Assembly (NCBI GenBank): GCA_041504365.1
Contig: CP167917.1
Coordinates: 496,001 to 560,000, forward strand
From: Dryocola sp. LX212
GTDB taxonomy: Bacteria; Pseudomonadota; Gammaproteobacteria; Enterobacterales; Enterobacteriaceae
Length of the DNA: 64,000 nt
Reading direction: 5' to 3'
The stretch's first letter is position 1, and each line of letters opens with the position of its first letter. Positions 36,701 to 45,350 of this stretch are shown here, in pieces. A program made the position numbers and the translations under genes. The notes below the pieces were generated by a model. It did no database searches. It was not told the origin of the DNA and worked only from the letters and a program-made list of their open reading frames with translations.

Positions 36701-36981
36701 CCGTAGGTGCGTGACAGTTTATCCGTAGCGTTGATATCCGCTTTTTTGAGCTGCACCACCAGCGCATCGAGGAAATGACGTTCGGTATCGGTGGGATAAA
36801 TCTTCGTAAACTTCTCCCACTCCAGCGGCTGAGTGTTTTGCACAAAGGCCACTGCATCCTGCGTGTACAGCGCACGTTCGCGGTCGTAACCGTCCGATGT
36901 ACCCCGTTGCCAGCCAGAGGCAAGCATCTGGGCGATCATCTCAGCCTGGAAAATCAGCTCTTTGGTGGTGTCCATACTCAT
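33733..36981 (-). CDS. hsdR: Type I restriction enzyme R subunit (second system)
   Basis: 1082-residue translocase/endonuclease. The HSDR_N nuclease core shows D164 in RIDLVLF and E178-L-K180; helicase motif I is GSGKS (342-346), motif II DEAH in VIADEAHSSQSGS, motif III AFTATPKA, and a late motif GFDQPKLCAMYVDK. It belongs to a different subfamily from the first HsdR (no DUF4145 domain or long coiled coil). Last gene of the reverse operon hsdM-hsdS-hsdR with a four-base ATGA overlap onto hsdS. Confidence 0.95.
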   Translation of the reverse strand: MSMDTTKELIFQAEMIAQMLASGWQRGTSDGYDRERALYTQDAVAFVQNTQPLEWEKFTKIYPTDTERHFLDALVVQLKKADINATDKLSRTYGTLGVLRNELKIRNARFSLCQFKPEHNLNPETLARYKQNICRVVPELVYSPYATKTAFDASGVKAKKWRIDLVLFVNGLPMATLELKSEFKQAVHNAIKQYKKTRLPKDPVTNKPEPLLTFKRGALVHFAVSQYEVFMATKLAGDDTFFLPFNKGTKEGGAGNEIPENENEYATSYLWNEVLLPDNLLKILASFVHLQIEEKEDWNGLKIKKESLIFPRYHQWDVVNKLINAATVEGTGNKYLIQHSAGSGKSNSIAWTAHQLSTLYDEKGEKQFHSVIVVTDRTVLDDQLQDTIYQFEHADGVVGRINNKEGDGSKSEKLASALENSQPIIIVTIQTFPHVLKAIESSVSLKLRKYAVIADEAHSSQSGSTARQLKEVLMTEEADDEVVLSSEDILDATVAARRGSSNLNYYAFTATPKAKTLELFGRRPNPLEPASKTNKPEAFHVYSMRQAIEEGFILDVLKNYTNYKVAYKLLQKLDDPDREVDSKKAKIKLNQWVALHEHNVSQKVKVIVEHYRKHVMHLLGGQAKAMVVTSSRKAAVRYKLAFDKYIAENKYEKINAMVAFSSEVEFNEKDPNSFALLNQKFTEMNMNPGLKGRDMRKAFDSDDYQVMLVANKFQTGFDQPKLCAMYVDKALGGVECVQTLSRLNRTYPGKAQSGTFVLDFYNEPDDILQAFQPYYQTAELTDVSDPQLVFELFQKLRASSIFLWTEVEQFCEAFFTKNKSNAAISNICKPAVERWKKRYTSAVEAYKLAKEIFERTKKTNDVVLITNAENSFKDCKQEKDKLDIFKKDLGSFVRFYEFMSQIVEYDDKELEKLSLFARHLRPLLHEQRVEEDEVDLSNVEMSHYRLSKLHEQHLKLQEDAEEYKIEPGNDIGTAKPKDKKEEFLSNILARLNDLFVTDNLSDKDMINYAFTVRDKLSENQAVMTQIANNTREQAMLGDFPKAIDDAVMDSSEAQQDMMMQYLSNPELAKGFARVVFDMLKGA

Positions 36982-38339
36982 GCGGTGGCCTCCTGTGATA
37001 CCTCGGATTCGCTGGTTTCTGGTGCAACCCAGTCGCGCACGTCGATTTTGCCGGTGACGGCGGCGGAGATAAGGGCGGTGCGGCGTTCCTGGAGAAGACG
37101 GATACCTGTTAACGCGTTTTCTTCCAATGACTCAAAGCGTTTCATTTGATCTGAAATGCGCTTAATTATCGAATGCTGCTCATCAATAGGGGGGACCGGG
37201 ATCAAACCATTTGCAAGAAACTCATGCTCAATACTTTCTACTGTAGCCCCTTCTTTTGTCCACTCTAACAACAAAGATTTGACATTCCCGTTGATAAAAT
37301 ACGCAGCATAATGAGCTTTCATTCTTTCATTGAATCTTAACGCTTTCATATCCTGATTTATCGTAATTTTTACGATATTTATAGCCACAGGAATATTTCG
37401 TTGAAGAATTCCAGAACGAACTACCATGAGCAATGAACCTTCTTCAACATAGTTTGTTGAAGATTCACTTACTGCTTTTGGTGTAACATAATCTTGAGTT
37501 TCTGAAATCCAAAAAGACTTCATATCTTTCGGCGAAACCCATGGAACAGTCCCCCCTTGCCAATAAGATAAGTTATCTTTTGTCGGAGTCCCACCCCCAC
37601 TAAAATTGCATAAGTATTTAAGTGGTACTAGTTCCCAGTGCTCTGGCACTTCCCCCAACCACTCAACGCCAGAATCTTTCATCGGCACATCAGGGTTTAG
37701 CCCTTTGGTAACGGCATGGCTAATCACTGCCTGACGCTTTTCTTTTAGTAGTTCAATCAGTTGCTGCTGCTTCTCGATCAAGTTATCGATTTTTGCGGTT
37801 TCGTGGTCGAGGAAAGAAGCGATTTTAATTTGTTCTTTCAGCGAAGGGCATGGGTAGACAATTTCATTGAAAGCTTCGGTAGGCAAACGCCACCGACCTA
37901 AATGAGCACTTCCTTGTCCAAGATGAAAAAATCGACGCTGTTTATAACCATCTTGCAGTAAATAAAGATAGTAGCGGCTATAAAAACTATGTTTATTTCG
38001 TACAGCAAAGACACGATAGTCTGGACTAGTTACACCATCATAATTTGAAATATCTACATAACCTGTTAGTAAGTCCATATGGTTCATTGCAAACTCACCA
38101 GGATATACCCTTTGATATTTTGAGTAATCCATAGAAAGTTGACCTTCACCACTTTCAATATCTTTTATCTTTATCCCTTTTTGGGTTACAGATAGAACAT
38201 CATAGCCTATTTTACCTGCAATTTTTTTCTTAATTTCAAATATATATTTAAGTTTTTTTATAGACCACATCTTAGGGATATTGTCTAAAGACTCAACCCA
38301 AGAATCCTTATACTCCGGATACGCCTTATACTTACTCAT
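36978..38339 (-). CDS. hsdS: Type I specificity subunit S (second system)
   Basis: 453 residues with two recognition domains (about 1-165 and 230-395) and two conserved coiled-coil spacers (LKEQIKIASFLDHETAKIDN and IDEQHSIIKRISDQMKRFES). As in the first HsdS, the recognition domains (about 37160-37640 and 37870-38330) are AT-rich while the spacers are not. The GLNPDVPMKDSGVEWLGEVP linker between the halves is typical of this HsdS group. Overlaps hsdM by one base and hsdR by four. Confidence 0.94.
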   Translation of the reverse strand: MSKYKAYPEYKDSWVESLDNIPKMWSIKKLKYIFEIKKKIAGKIGYDVLSVTQKGIKIKDIESGEGQLSMDYSKYQRVYPGEFAMNHMDLLTGYVDISNYDGVTSPDYRVFAVRNKHSFYSRYYLYLLQDGYKQRRFFHLGQGSAHLGRWRLPTEAFNEIVYPCPSLKEQIKIASFLDHETAKIDNLIEKQQQLIELLKEKRQAVISHAVTKGLNPDVPMKDSGVEWLGEVPEHWELVPLKYLCNFSGGGTPTKDNLSYWQGGTVPWVSPKDMKSFWISETQDYVTPKAVSESSTNYVEEGSLLMVVRSGILQRNIPVAINIVKITINQDMKALRFNERMKAHYAAYFINGNVKSLLLEWTKEGATVESIEHEFLANGLIPVPPIDEQHSIIKRISDQMKRFESLEENALTGIRLLQERRTALISAAVTGKIDVRDWVAPETSESEVSQEATA

Positions 38340-40702
38340 CAGGAATGCACCTCCTGCAGCAGCTTCATAATCTCGGCGCTGACGGCATCCAGATCGGCGT
38401 CAATCTCTTCCAGCGGGCGCGGTGGCTGGTAAACGTAGAAGTGGCGGTTAAATGGAATTTCGTAACCGACAATCCCCACCTCATTGTCCTTGGCGTCGCG
38501 CTTATCGGCATTAACCCAGGCATCGGCAACGTGCGGTAGCACTTCGGCTTTAAAGTAGTTTTCAATCAGGTCGCTGGTAGCCATCGATGGATTTAACGGG
38601 ACGTTTTCGTTATCACGCAGCTCGCCATCCTGCTCGAACTCCACCACTTTACCTTTGTATTCAAACGCGCCGTACAGCGGCTGGGCAGCTTCTTTGAGCA
38701 CCTTTTTAACAACCGGTTCGGCGGCAGGGTTTTTGGTGGTGATGGCATCGATAAACTGTTTGTTCTCTTTGGCATCCAGCTTTACACCGGCTGCTTTGAT
38801 GGCACCTTTCAGCGTTAGCTGGAACTCATTAAAGTCATCGCTAACCCGTTCTTTGCCGCCTGCTTTAGAACCTAGCGCAGTCTGGATCAGCTTTGCTTTA
38901 TCCTTCAGCGCACGCTGCGCCAGCCACAGTTTGCCGTCCAGCAGGTCTTTAATCTGCTTCTCTTTCAGCTCGGCAAACTCTGCTTTGATGATCGCGCGGG
39001 CTTCAACCTCGATTGATGAAAAATCGCCGTAGCCGTTTTCCTGCCACTGGGCCGCGAACTCTTCGTACAGGCGTTCCATCGGCGCATTAAACGGCTTCAG
39101 CGCAAAGCGCAGGCCCGCAACGGCTTCATCGGTAACCTGGGCGGATAAACGCAGCGGGCGTTCAATGGTCAGGCGGCGGTAGCCAAAATCGGAGCTGCTA
39201 AAGATTTTGCTGGCGAAGGTTTTCGGCGTTTCGGTTTTGGCCGTGGTAGACTGGCGGCCTCGGCTGGATTTTTGCTCGGGTGCTTTATCCAGACCAAACT
39301 CTTCAAGAGAAGTCGCGTCCACTACTTCAAACTCACCGAAGGTGCGGGTGATGAGCTTGATATCTTCCTCGCCCATCAGGTTGCGCTTGGAGCCTAAAGA
39401 TTTACGCATCTTGCCGCAGAGGTTGGTGCCGTCAATCAGCTGCACTTTGCCCTTACGCTCTGGGGCTTTCTTATTCGACAGGATCCATACGTAAGTCGCA
39501 ATGCCGGTGTTGTAGAACATATCTGTCGGCAGCGCGACAATCCCTTCCAGCAGATCCGCTTCCAGGATGTAGCGGCGAATTTCACTCTCGCCGCTGCCTG
39601 CTCCGCCGGTAAACAGCGGTGAACCGTTCAGGATAATGCCAATGCGCCCGCCGTTGCTGACCGAGCCATCCACTTTATTACTATCGCGCATTTTGCTGAT
39701 CAGGTGCATCAGGAACAGCAGCGAGCCATCGGACACGCGCGGCAGGCCTGGGCCAAAACGCCCGTTAAAACCTTTCTGCGTATGCTCGTCGTTAATCTCG
39801 CCTTCAATCTTTTTCCAGTCCACGCCAAACGGTGGGTTAGATAGCATGTAGTCGAACTGGTCCTGCGGGAGCTGGTCGTTGGAAAGCGTGTTCCCCAGCT
39901 TGATGCGGCTGACGTCCTGGCCTTTGATCAGCATGTCGGCTTTACAGATGGCGTATGACTCAGGGTTAAGCTCCTGACCAAAAGCGCGCATTACCGCGTT
40001 TGGGTTCAGCTCATGCACATATTCCATCCCGGAGGAAAGGAAGCCACCCGTGCCCGCCGTTGGATCGTAAATCGTGCGGATGATGCCATCTTTCGACAGC
40101 GCCGCATCATCTTCCATAAATACCAGCGAAGTGGTTAAGCGCACGATATCGCGCGGGGTAAAGTGCTCACCGGCAGTCTCATTCGAACTTTCCGCGAAAC
40201 GGCGGATAAGCTCTTCAAACACCAGGCCCATCTCATGGTTAGAAATTGCCCGCGGGCTTAGGTCGGTGGTGGCAAATTTCTTAACGATTTTGAAGAGCAG
40301 GTTGGCGTCATCCAGCAGGCCAACAAATTCGCTGAATTTGAAATGGTCAAAGATTTCACGCGCATCCTTTGAGAAGCACTGAACGTAATTCTCCAGGTTG
40401 TCTTTGATGTCGTTCTGTCCCATCTTGCCGAGGTCCATCGGCGAGGTGTTGAAGAACGAAAGCCCTTTGGTGGCGCGTAACAGAAACTTCTCTCTGCCTT
40501 CCTCGGGCAGCGGGCTGGCCTTCAGCTTTTCAGCTTCCGCAACCACGGCATCTTTGGTCGGCGCTAACACACATTCAAGGCGGCGCAGCAGCGTAAAGGG
40601 CAGGATCACGCGCCCGTACTGGGACTGCTTGAAATCACCGCGTAACAGATCGGCAACCGACCAGATAAAGGCAGCCGTTTGAGAGAAGTTTGTGTTAGTC
40701 AT
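38339..40702 (-). CDS. hsdM: Type I DNA methyltransferase M subunit (second system, long form)
   Basis: 787 residues from [20 protein letters not shown]. An HsdM_N domain is followed by [10 protein letters not shown], the SAM motif DPTAGTGGF and catalytic [11 protein letters not shown]-terminal extension of about 300 residues (charged, helical, [12 protein letters not shown] onward) separates this group from ordinary HsdM. The open frame continues upstream to 40819, but the family start is at 40702. Probably the first gene of the operon; its promoter region is shared with the divergent GmrSD gene. Confidence 0.93.
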   Translation of the reverse strand: MTNTNFSQTAAFIWSVADLLRGDFKQSQYGRVILPFTLLRRLECVLAPTKDAVVAEAEKLKASPLPEEGREKFLLRATKGLSFFNTSPMDLGKMGQNDIKDNLENYVQCFSKDAREIFDHFKFSEFVGLLDDANLLFKIVKKFATTDLSPRAISNHEMGLVFEELIRRFAESSNETAGEHFTPRDIVRLTTSLVFMEDDAALSKDGIIRTIYDPTAGTGGFLSSGMEYVHELNPNAVMRAFGQELNPESYAICKADMLIKGQDVSRIKLGNTLSNDQLPQDQFDYMLSNPPFGVDWKKIEGEINDEHTQKGFNGRFGPGLPRVSDGSLLFLMHLISKMRDSNKVDGSVSNGGRIGIILNGSPLFTGGAGSGESEIRRYILEADLLEGIVALPTDMFYNTGIATYVWILSNKKAPERKGKVQLIDGTNLCGKMRKSLGSKRNLMGEEDIKLITRTFGEFEVVDATSLEEFGLDKAPEQKSSRGRQSTTAKTETPKTFASKIFSSSDFGYRRLTIERPLRLSAQVTDEAVAGLRFALKPFNAPMERLYEEFAAQWQENGYGDFSSIEVEARAIIKAEFAELKEKQIKDLLDGKLWLAQRALKDKAKLIQTALGSKAGGKERVSDDFNEFQLTLKGAIKAAGVKLDAKENKQFIDAITTKNPAAEPVVKKVLKEAAQPLYGAFEYKGKVVEFEQDGELRDNENVPLNPSMATSDLIENYFKAEVLPHVADAWVNADKRDAKDNEVGIVGYEIPFNRHFYVYQPPRPLEEIDADLDAVSAEIMKLLQEVHS

Positions 40703-40908
40703 TGAAGTGCCCAAGGAATTACAAAAAGTGGGCTGATTATACATGAAGTAGCAATGGCTTTTGTGTTCTGTCGCAGGCGCTGACGTTCCTCTGCAAGGAT
40801 TTATGATCTGGACACACACTTTTGCGAATCAGCCTTAGTCAAAGTAGGCGTAAAGGGGTAAATTAGACTTATCGCATTGGAATACCGCTAGTTAACAAGG
40901 ATTTAAGG
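40703..40908. promoter_or_regulatory. Divergent promoter region between hsdM and the DUF262 gene
   Basis: About 205 bp serving genes on both strands. Close spacing suggests joint control of the two restriction systems. I see no clear operator. Confidence 0.4.
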
Positions 40909-42996
40909 ATGAAGGCTAAAGAAGCCAAGTTGCTAAACTTTTTACAGACAGCGCCACAGCTGATTATTCCCATTTACCAGCGAATTTATTCCTGGAGCCT
41001 GAAGGAGTGCGAACAGCTATGGGAAGATATTATCCGCTGTGGGAGGGATGAAGATAACCAAGGCCATTTTATCGGATCGGTTGTTTATATTGAAAACGGG
41101 CTTTATTCGGTAACGTCACAGTCACCGCTGTTGATCATTGACGGGCAGCAGCGCGTAACCACGGTTTCACTGCTGATAGCAGCACTGGCGGAGGCGGTGG
41201 GGGAGCAAGAGTTTATCGAAGGCTTTAACCAGACCCAGCTACGCGGGTTTTACTTAACAAATCCGCTTCTGTCAGGGGAGAAGCGTTACAAGCTCATCCT
41301 CTCGCTAACGGATAATGAAACACTTCGTGCGATCGTCGATCGCAAAGCGCTTCCAGAAAATAACTCCGTGCGGGTGAAAGAGAATTTTGAATTCTTCCAG
41401 GAGAAACTGCGTGACGAAGCAATTCTGGAAACGGTTTGCAAAGGGCTTAGCAAGCTGATTGTTGTCGATATCTCTTTGCAGCGTGGTCATGATAATCCAC
41501 AACTTATTTTTGAAAGCATGAACTCAACGGGTAAAAAGCTGAGTCAGGCCGATCTCATTCGTAACTACATTCTGATGGGGTTAGAAAACGATCGTCAGAC
41601 GGCGCTATATAATGATTACTGGCGCAAGATGGAGCTGCTGTTCGGCCAGGAAGCATACTCGGAGCAATTTGATGCTTTCATGCGCCATTATCTGACGGTG
41701 AAAACCGGCGACATTCCAAAAATTGATGATATTTATGAGGCCTTTAAGCAGTATTTTTATCGTCAAAATGAATCCGTTGAATCGGCAGTGGCGGATATCC
41801 ATAAATATGCGATCTATTTTTGCGCAATCGCGTTAGGTCTTGAAAAAAATAAAACGCTTAAAGAGATATTTCGTGATATACGCGAATTAAGAATGGATGT
41901 GGCCTATCCGTTAATGCTGGAGCTTTACGATGACTATCAGCATGGCATTTTAGAGACTAATGACTTTGCCGAAGCTTTGCGTCTGATGGAAAGCTACGTC
42001 TTCCGACGGGCCGTATGCGCCATTCCAACTAACTCCCTGAACAAAACTTTTGCGGGGTTGAGTAAGAATGTAGATAAAAATCATTATCTGGAGAGCTTGA
42101 AAGCTGCCTTTATGCTGCTTCCGTCCTATCGTCGTTTTCCTACCGACGAGGAATTCAAAAGGGATATCCAGACTCGCGATCTTTATAATTTTCGCAGCCG
42201 TAGCTATTGGCTAAGAAGACTTGAAAATCATAAGCATAAAGAACCAATCCCGCTTGATGAATATACTATCGAACACATTATGCCGCAGTGTGATAACCAG
42301 CCGGAAAAGGTGCCAGCAGAGTGGCGAGCATCCTTGGGCGATGAGTGGGAGCAGGTCTGGGAAACCTGGCGCCATACCTTGGGTAATTTAACGCTGACGG
42401 GCTATAACTCTGAATACAGTAACCGTTCTTTCGCTGAGAAACGTGATATGGACGGCGGCTTTAAATACAGTCATCTGCGTCTGAATGATGGGTTAGCGTC
42501 ACTGGAAACATGGAATGAAGAGACCCTGACGGCCAGGGCAAAGAAAATGGCCGAGCAGGCAAGCCAGGTCTGGCCTGGCGCTAAACTTCCAGAAGATTTA
42601 CTGAAGCGTTATCTGCCTAAAAGTGATGTTAACGTCATCTATGGTTTTGAAGATCATCCCCATCTTGCAAAAAAGCATATAAATATTTTGTTTGAAGCAT
42701 TTCGCAAAGCCACGTTTGCGCTAGATCCTTGCGTATCAGAGGTCTTTTTAAAACTCTATATTGCTTACAAGGCTGAAGTTAATTTCGTGGACATTATTCC
42801 CCAGGCAAAAAGATTATTGCTCTCATTGAATATGCCTTTTTCGGAACTCAATGATCCTAAAGGCCTCTGTCGTGATGTATCAGCCCTGGGTCGATGGGGA
42901 AATGGTAACGTAGAATTAGGCTTCGACAAATTAGAGGATCTCCCCTACGTTATGTCCATCGTCGCTCAGGCTTTTGATCGCCAGATGGATAATTAA
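40909..42996 (+). CDS. DUF262/DUF1524 protein, GmrSD-type type IV restriction enzyme
   Basis: 695 residues. The N-terminal DUF262 domain (ParB/sulfiredoxin-like NTPase) shows IPIYQRIYSW and LIIDGQQRVTT. The DUF1524 HNH nuclease region shows YTIEHIMPQ and LGNLTLTGYNSEYSN. A third C-terminal region of about 120 residues (from VIYGFEDHPHLAKK) ends in a winged-helix-like segment. GmrSD/BrxU proteins cut glucosylated or otherwise modified phage DNA using NTP. AAGGATTTAAGG precedes the ATG. It stands alone, divergent from the type I system, a usual partnership that covers both unmodified and modified DNA. Confidence 0.88.
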   Translation: MKAKEAKLLNFLQTAPQLIIPIYQRIYSWSLKECEQLWEDIIRCGRDEDNQGHFIGSVVYIENGLYSVTSQSPLLIIDGQQRVTTVSLLIAALAEAVGEQEFIEGFNQTQLRGFYLTNPLLSGEKRYKLILSLTDNETLRAIVDRKALPENNSVRVKENFEFFQEKLRDEAILETVCKGLSKLIVVDISLQRGHDNPQLIFESMNSTGKKLSQADLIRNYILMGLENDRQTALYNDYWRKMELLFGQEAYSEQFDAFMRHYLTVKTGDIPKIDDIYEAFKQYFYRQNESVESAVADIHKYAIYFCAIALGLEKNKTLKEIFRDIRELRMDVAYPLMLELYDDYQHGILETNDFAEALRLMESYVFRRAVCAIPTNSLNKTFAGLSKNVDKNHYLESLKAAFMLLPSYRRFPTDEEFKRDIQTRDLYNFRSRSYWLRRLENHKHKEPIPLDEYTIEHIMPQCDNQPEKVPAEWRASLGDEWEQVWETWRHTLGNLTLTGYNSEYSNRSFAEKRDMDGGFKYSHLRLNDGLASLETWNEETLTARAKKMAEQASQVWPGAKLPEDLLKRYLPKSDVNVIYGFEDHPHLAKKHINILFEAFRKATFALDPCVSEVFLKLYIAYKAEVNFVDIIPQAKRLLLSLNMPFSELNDPKGLCRDVSALGRWGNGNVELGFDKLEDLPYVMSIVAQAFDRQMDN

Positions 42997-43005
42997 CGTA
43001 ATTTT

Positions 43006-43033
43006 AAAGTTAAGGGGCGTAGCCCCTAACTTT
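43006..43033. terminator. Bidirectional terminator
   Basis: AAAGTTAAGGGGC pairs with GCCCCTAACTTT (one bulged base) with a GTA loop, between convergent genes. Confidence 0.75.
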
Positions 43034-43040
43034 AGAAACA

Positions 43041-43286
43041 TCATCGTATTAATTTTGCTCGGTCAACTAAAGTTCCATCCTCCCTAAAATACCGCTCAGG
43101 CCAAATCTCAGAAGGATGCACCCCAAGCGCCTCGGCAATCAAAAACTCCCCCTTAGGCCATGGGCGCACAAGGGCATTTGCGAGCGTTGCGGAGCTCAAC
43201 CCAGCGGAGCGCGACAGCGCTGCCAGTGATGTGCCTTTCTTGCGTAGTCCGGCGATGATATCTGCTTTGTGCCAGCCTTCAGTCAT
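43041..43286 (-). CDS. Ner/Nlp (SfsB-like) helix-turn-helix regulator
   Basis: 81 residues. WHKADIIAGLRKKGTSLAAL, SRSAGLSSATLANAL and IAEALGVHPSEIWPERYF are the standard Ner/SfsB pattern, close to Mu Ner. GGAGGGAATC precedes the ATG. It heads, on the opposite strand, the type VI cassette array and may control it. A fragment of a second copy lies at 49232-49280. Confidence 0.9.
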   Translation of the reverse strand: MTEGWHKADIIAGLRKKGTSLAALSRSAGLSSATLANALVRPWPKGEFLIAEALGVHPSEIWPERYFREDGTLVDRAKLIR

Positions 43287-43540
43287 GATTCCCTCCTGGC
43301 GAACTAATAATGATTTCAGTTATTTCATTAACTAATTTAGAAATATTTTCGGCGTCTGGATACTACGTATAACGTAGCCTGGCGGCATAAAACTCCTTCT
43401 ATTACCCCAACCAATTACACTTTCAAGTAATTGATATTAAAGGCTTTTGGTGTTATAAAAAATCGCCAGCAAAAAGGAGCTGGTCAACAGTCACTCTCAA
43501 AACGAGGACAAAGATTTACCTCCAGGTAAGGGATTATGAA
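43287..43540. other. Region between the Ner-like gene and cassette 1
   Basis: About 250 bp, AT-rich, with no gene. It should hold the promoters for the Ner-like gene and for cassette 1. GGATTATGAAATGGATAC at its end recurs before 44017 and marks the cassette start. Confidence 0.4.
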
Positions 43541-43558
43541 ATGGATACAGGAAAGTGA
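43541..43558 (+). pseudogene. Five-codon scar of the cassette's first gene (copy 1)
   Basis: ATGGATACAGGAAAG and TGA: the first codons match the intact copy at 44017 (ATGGATACG) and the last bases match the end of the gene where it overlaps the GTG of the DUF1493 gene. About 450 bp between them have been deleted. Confidence 0.7.
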
Positions 43559-43878
43559 CTGATATTGAAGTATTGGAGTTTTTCCGGGGTGAACTGTCGC
43601 TTCATGTCACGTTCACTTTCAAGCCTATCCCCGTTGAGCTTGATACACCGCTCCAGGATTACGCTGAATGGGATGAGCTACCTTATGCAATTGAGGATTT
43701 CGGTGAGAAATTCAACGTTGATGTTTCGGTAATTGACTTCGATTTTTATTACCCGTGGGAAATAGAAACTTTCTGGCGTAAATGGTTCAATAAAGAACCG
43801 ATAAGACAAGTTTCAAAGCCCTTAACTATTCGTATGTTCGCAGAATCAGCTAAGGCTGGATACTGGTTATACGACTGA
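43555..43878 (+). CDS. DUF1493 protein (cassette copy 1)
   Basis: 107 residues. DUF1493 is a small acidic family often seen in enterobacterial type VI Hcp/VgrG neighbourhoods, with acyl-carrier-like proportions; the function is unknown. Ends RMFAESAKAGYWLYD, nearly the same as the second copy (GMLIESAKAGKWLYD). GTG start follows the scar of the first cassette gene. Confidence 0.82.
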   Translation: MTDIEVLEFFRGELSLHVTFTFKPIPVELDTPLQDYAEWDELPYAIEDFGEKFNVDVSVIDFDFYYPWEIETFWRKWFNKEPIRQVSKPLTIRMFAESAKAGYWLYD

Positions 43879-43896
43879 AGAAAAAGGAGTTTCAAA

Positions 43897-43956
43897 ATGG
43901 CTATACCTGTTCATTTATTACTGATTGGAGCAGTTGGTGGTGGTGATTCACTTTAG
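43897..43956 (+). pseudogene. N-terminal fragment of hcp (cassette copy 1)
   Basis: MAIPVHLLLI is the Hcp N-terminus (compare MAVPVHLFLT at 44824), then nine unrelated codons to a stop. AAAGGAG precedes the ATG. Confidence 0.78.
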
Positions 43957-44016
43957 GTAAGGAGGGGTTTGGCAGGCTTTAATGAATTAGGTACATGAAT
44001 CATAAAGGATTATGAA

Positions 44017-44475
44017 ATGGATACGGTAGAGGAACTTAACGGAACATACTTTTATGCAGGGCGATCTAACCTTACCGCCTCAGAGCTGTTTTTCATGGTT
44101 TTTTGTGAAACTACGGCAGATCATTTCGGAATTGATGATGTGTTAGCCGTAGCGGCGCTTTACGGTGGCGCGAACAATCAGAAAACAAGGGCTAAGCCCA
44201 AAGGAGCCAAAGAGGGAACTTCACGGGCTTCCATGGCAATGCGAAAGTATTTTAAAACTGCCAAATTCCCCTTTGGGATACAACTACCTACCTGGATTGG
44301 TGGATACACGCCCTGGACGGTAGAACGGCGTATGGTTGCGAAAATAAGTACCTTCACAGGGCGAACTATTCCCCTTATAGGTGAGGTGATTCTTCTCGCT
44401 GATGTATCACAAATCACCTGGTGCTCAATACGCGATTACAACCGAATAGCGCGGGGTAACGATAAATTATGGTAG
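44017..44475 (+). CDS. Unknown protein of Hcp cassette, 152 aa (candidate effector)
   Basis: Not recognised to a named family. A homologous but 5'-truncated copy is at 49283. Between the two, the best conserved parts are KTR-KP-GA-GT in the middle and, near the end, a hydrophobic GR-xP-GE/W-LAxDVxQI segment followed by YN-IAR. The hydrophobic segment could enter membranes. It is encoded right before a DUF1493 gene (seven-base overlap) and an hcp gene, an arrangement used for type VI effectors and their partners. The effector role is inference. Confidence 0.55.
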   Translation: MDTVEELNGTYFYAGRSNLTASELFFMVFCETTADHFGIDDVLAVAALYGGANNQKTRAKPKGAKEGTSRASMAMRKYFKTAKFPFGIQLPTWIGGYTPWTVERRMVAKISTFTGRTIPLIGEVILLADVSQITWCSIRDYNRIARGNDKLW

Positions 44476-44801
44476 GCGACATTGAAGAACGTATTTTTGC
44501 ACTGGCGAGACGCTACAACGGTATCTATCTATTCAATAACGAAAAGAAACAACGGTTATTGAATGCAGAAACCGATTTTGACACGGATATGCAGCTGGAT
44601 ATTGGCGAAGCTGAAGACCTAATGGATGAATTTTTTAAAGAATTCCAAGTGGATAGGGCGAATTTTAGGATTGAAACCTATTATCCTGATGAGCCTTTCT
44701 CCTGGAATCCTTTCAAAAAATTCCCGCCTATTCCTGTGCCCGATTTTACTATCGGTATGTTGATCGAGTCAGCTAAAGCCGGGAAATGGTTATACGACTA
44801 A
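44469..44801 (+). CDS. DUF1493 protein (cassette copy 2)
   Basis: 110 residues, longer N-terminus than copy 1 but the same core (FRIETYYPDEPFSW, PDFTIGMLIESAKAGK). ATG overlaps the end of the 152-aa gene, so the two are translationally coupled. As the small acidic neighbour of a candidate effector it could be an immunity or adaptor protein; not shown. Confidence 0.82.
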   Translation: MVGDIEERIFALARRYNGIYLFNNEKKQRLLNAETDFDTDMQLDIGEAEDLMDEFFKEFQVDRANFRIETYYPDEPFSWNPFKKFPPIPVPDFTIGMLIESAKAGKWLYD

Positions 44802-44823
44802 TCACAAGCAAGGAGCGATAAAA

Positions 44824-45307
44824 ATGGCTGTACCTGTACACTTATTTTTAACTGATGATGGCGGCGCGATGATTCTCGGTTCTTGCGACGTTATGGACAG
44901 GGAAGGGAGTATTGAATTACGAGGTTTGCACCATTGTCTGACCATCCCTACAGACCCGATGACCGGGAAAGTGACTGGCACGCGTCAGCACTCACCGTTT
45001 CAGTTTACTAAAGAGCTTGATAGCGCTTCGCCGTATCTCTTCAAGGCAGCGGCGACAGGCCAGACGCTAAAATCTGCTGAATTCCGCTTCTACAACATTA
45101 ATTACGCGGGGCAAGAGGTGGAGTATTACCGCATCACGCTGGAAAGTGATTTCAGTCAGCCCTGTTATGCACGACACACGAGGCTGTCCGGGAACGGGCC
45201 ACATGGAAGAGGTGGCGCTGAACTACGAGAAGATTACTCATCTGTATAAAGACGGAAATTTGTTGGCCCACGATGCATGGAACGAACGCCCGACGGTCGC
45301 GGCATAA
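44824..45307 (+). pseudogene. hcp: hcp (type VI secretion tube protein), frameshifted
   Basis: MAVPVHLFLTDDGGAMILGS and SPFQFTKELDSASPYLFKA are the standard Hcp1 core. At 45160-45162 (CCC, where CC would keep frame) the reading shifts: before it DFSQP, after it in the next frame VMHDTRG, HMEEVALNYEKITH and the correct end DAWNERPTVAA. Read with one C fewer it gives a full Hcp of about 160 residues. Without correction the product ends in unrelated residues at 45249. It may be a true frameshift or a sequencing error in a short homopolymer. Confidence 0.88.
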
Positions 45308-45312
45308 CAAAT

Positions 45313-45336
45313 GGCTGATCCTCTCCGGGATCAGCC
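45313..45336 (+). terminator. Hairpin after hcp
   Basis: GGCTGATCC/GGGATCAGCC-type stem with a five-base loop directly after the hcp stop and before the convergent aminotransferase-fold gene. No long T run. Confidence 0.5.
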
Positions 45337-45350
45337 CTGTCTACCAGCAG

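Noticed and set aside
43541-43558. A real five-residue peptide gene
   Set aside because: The match to both ends of the cassette gene makes a deletion scar the better explanation.
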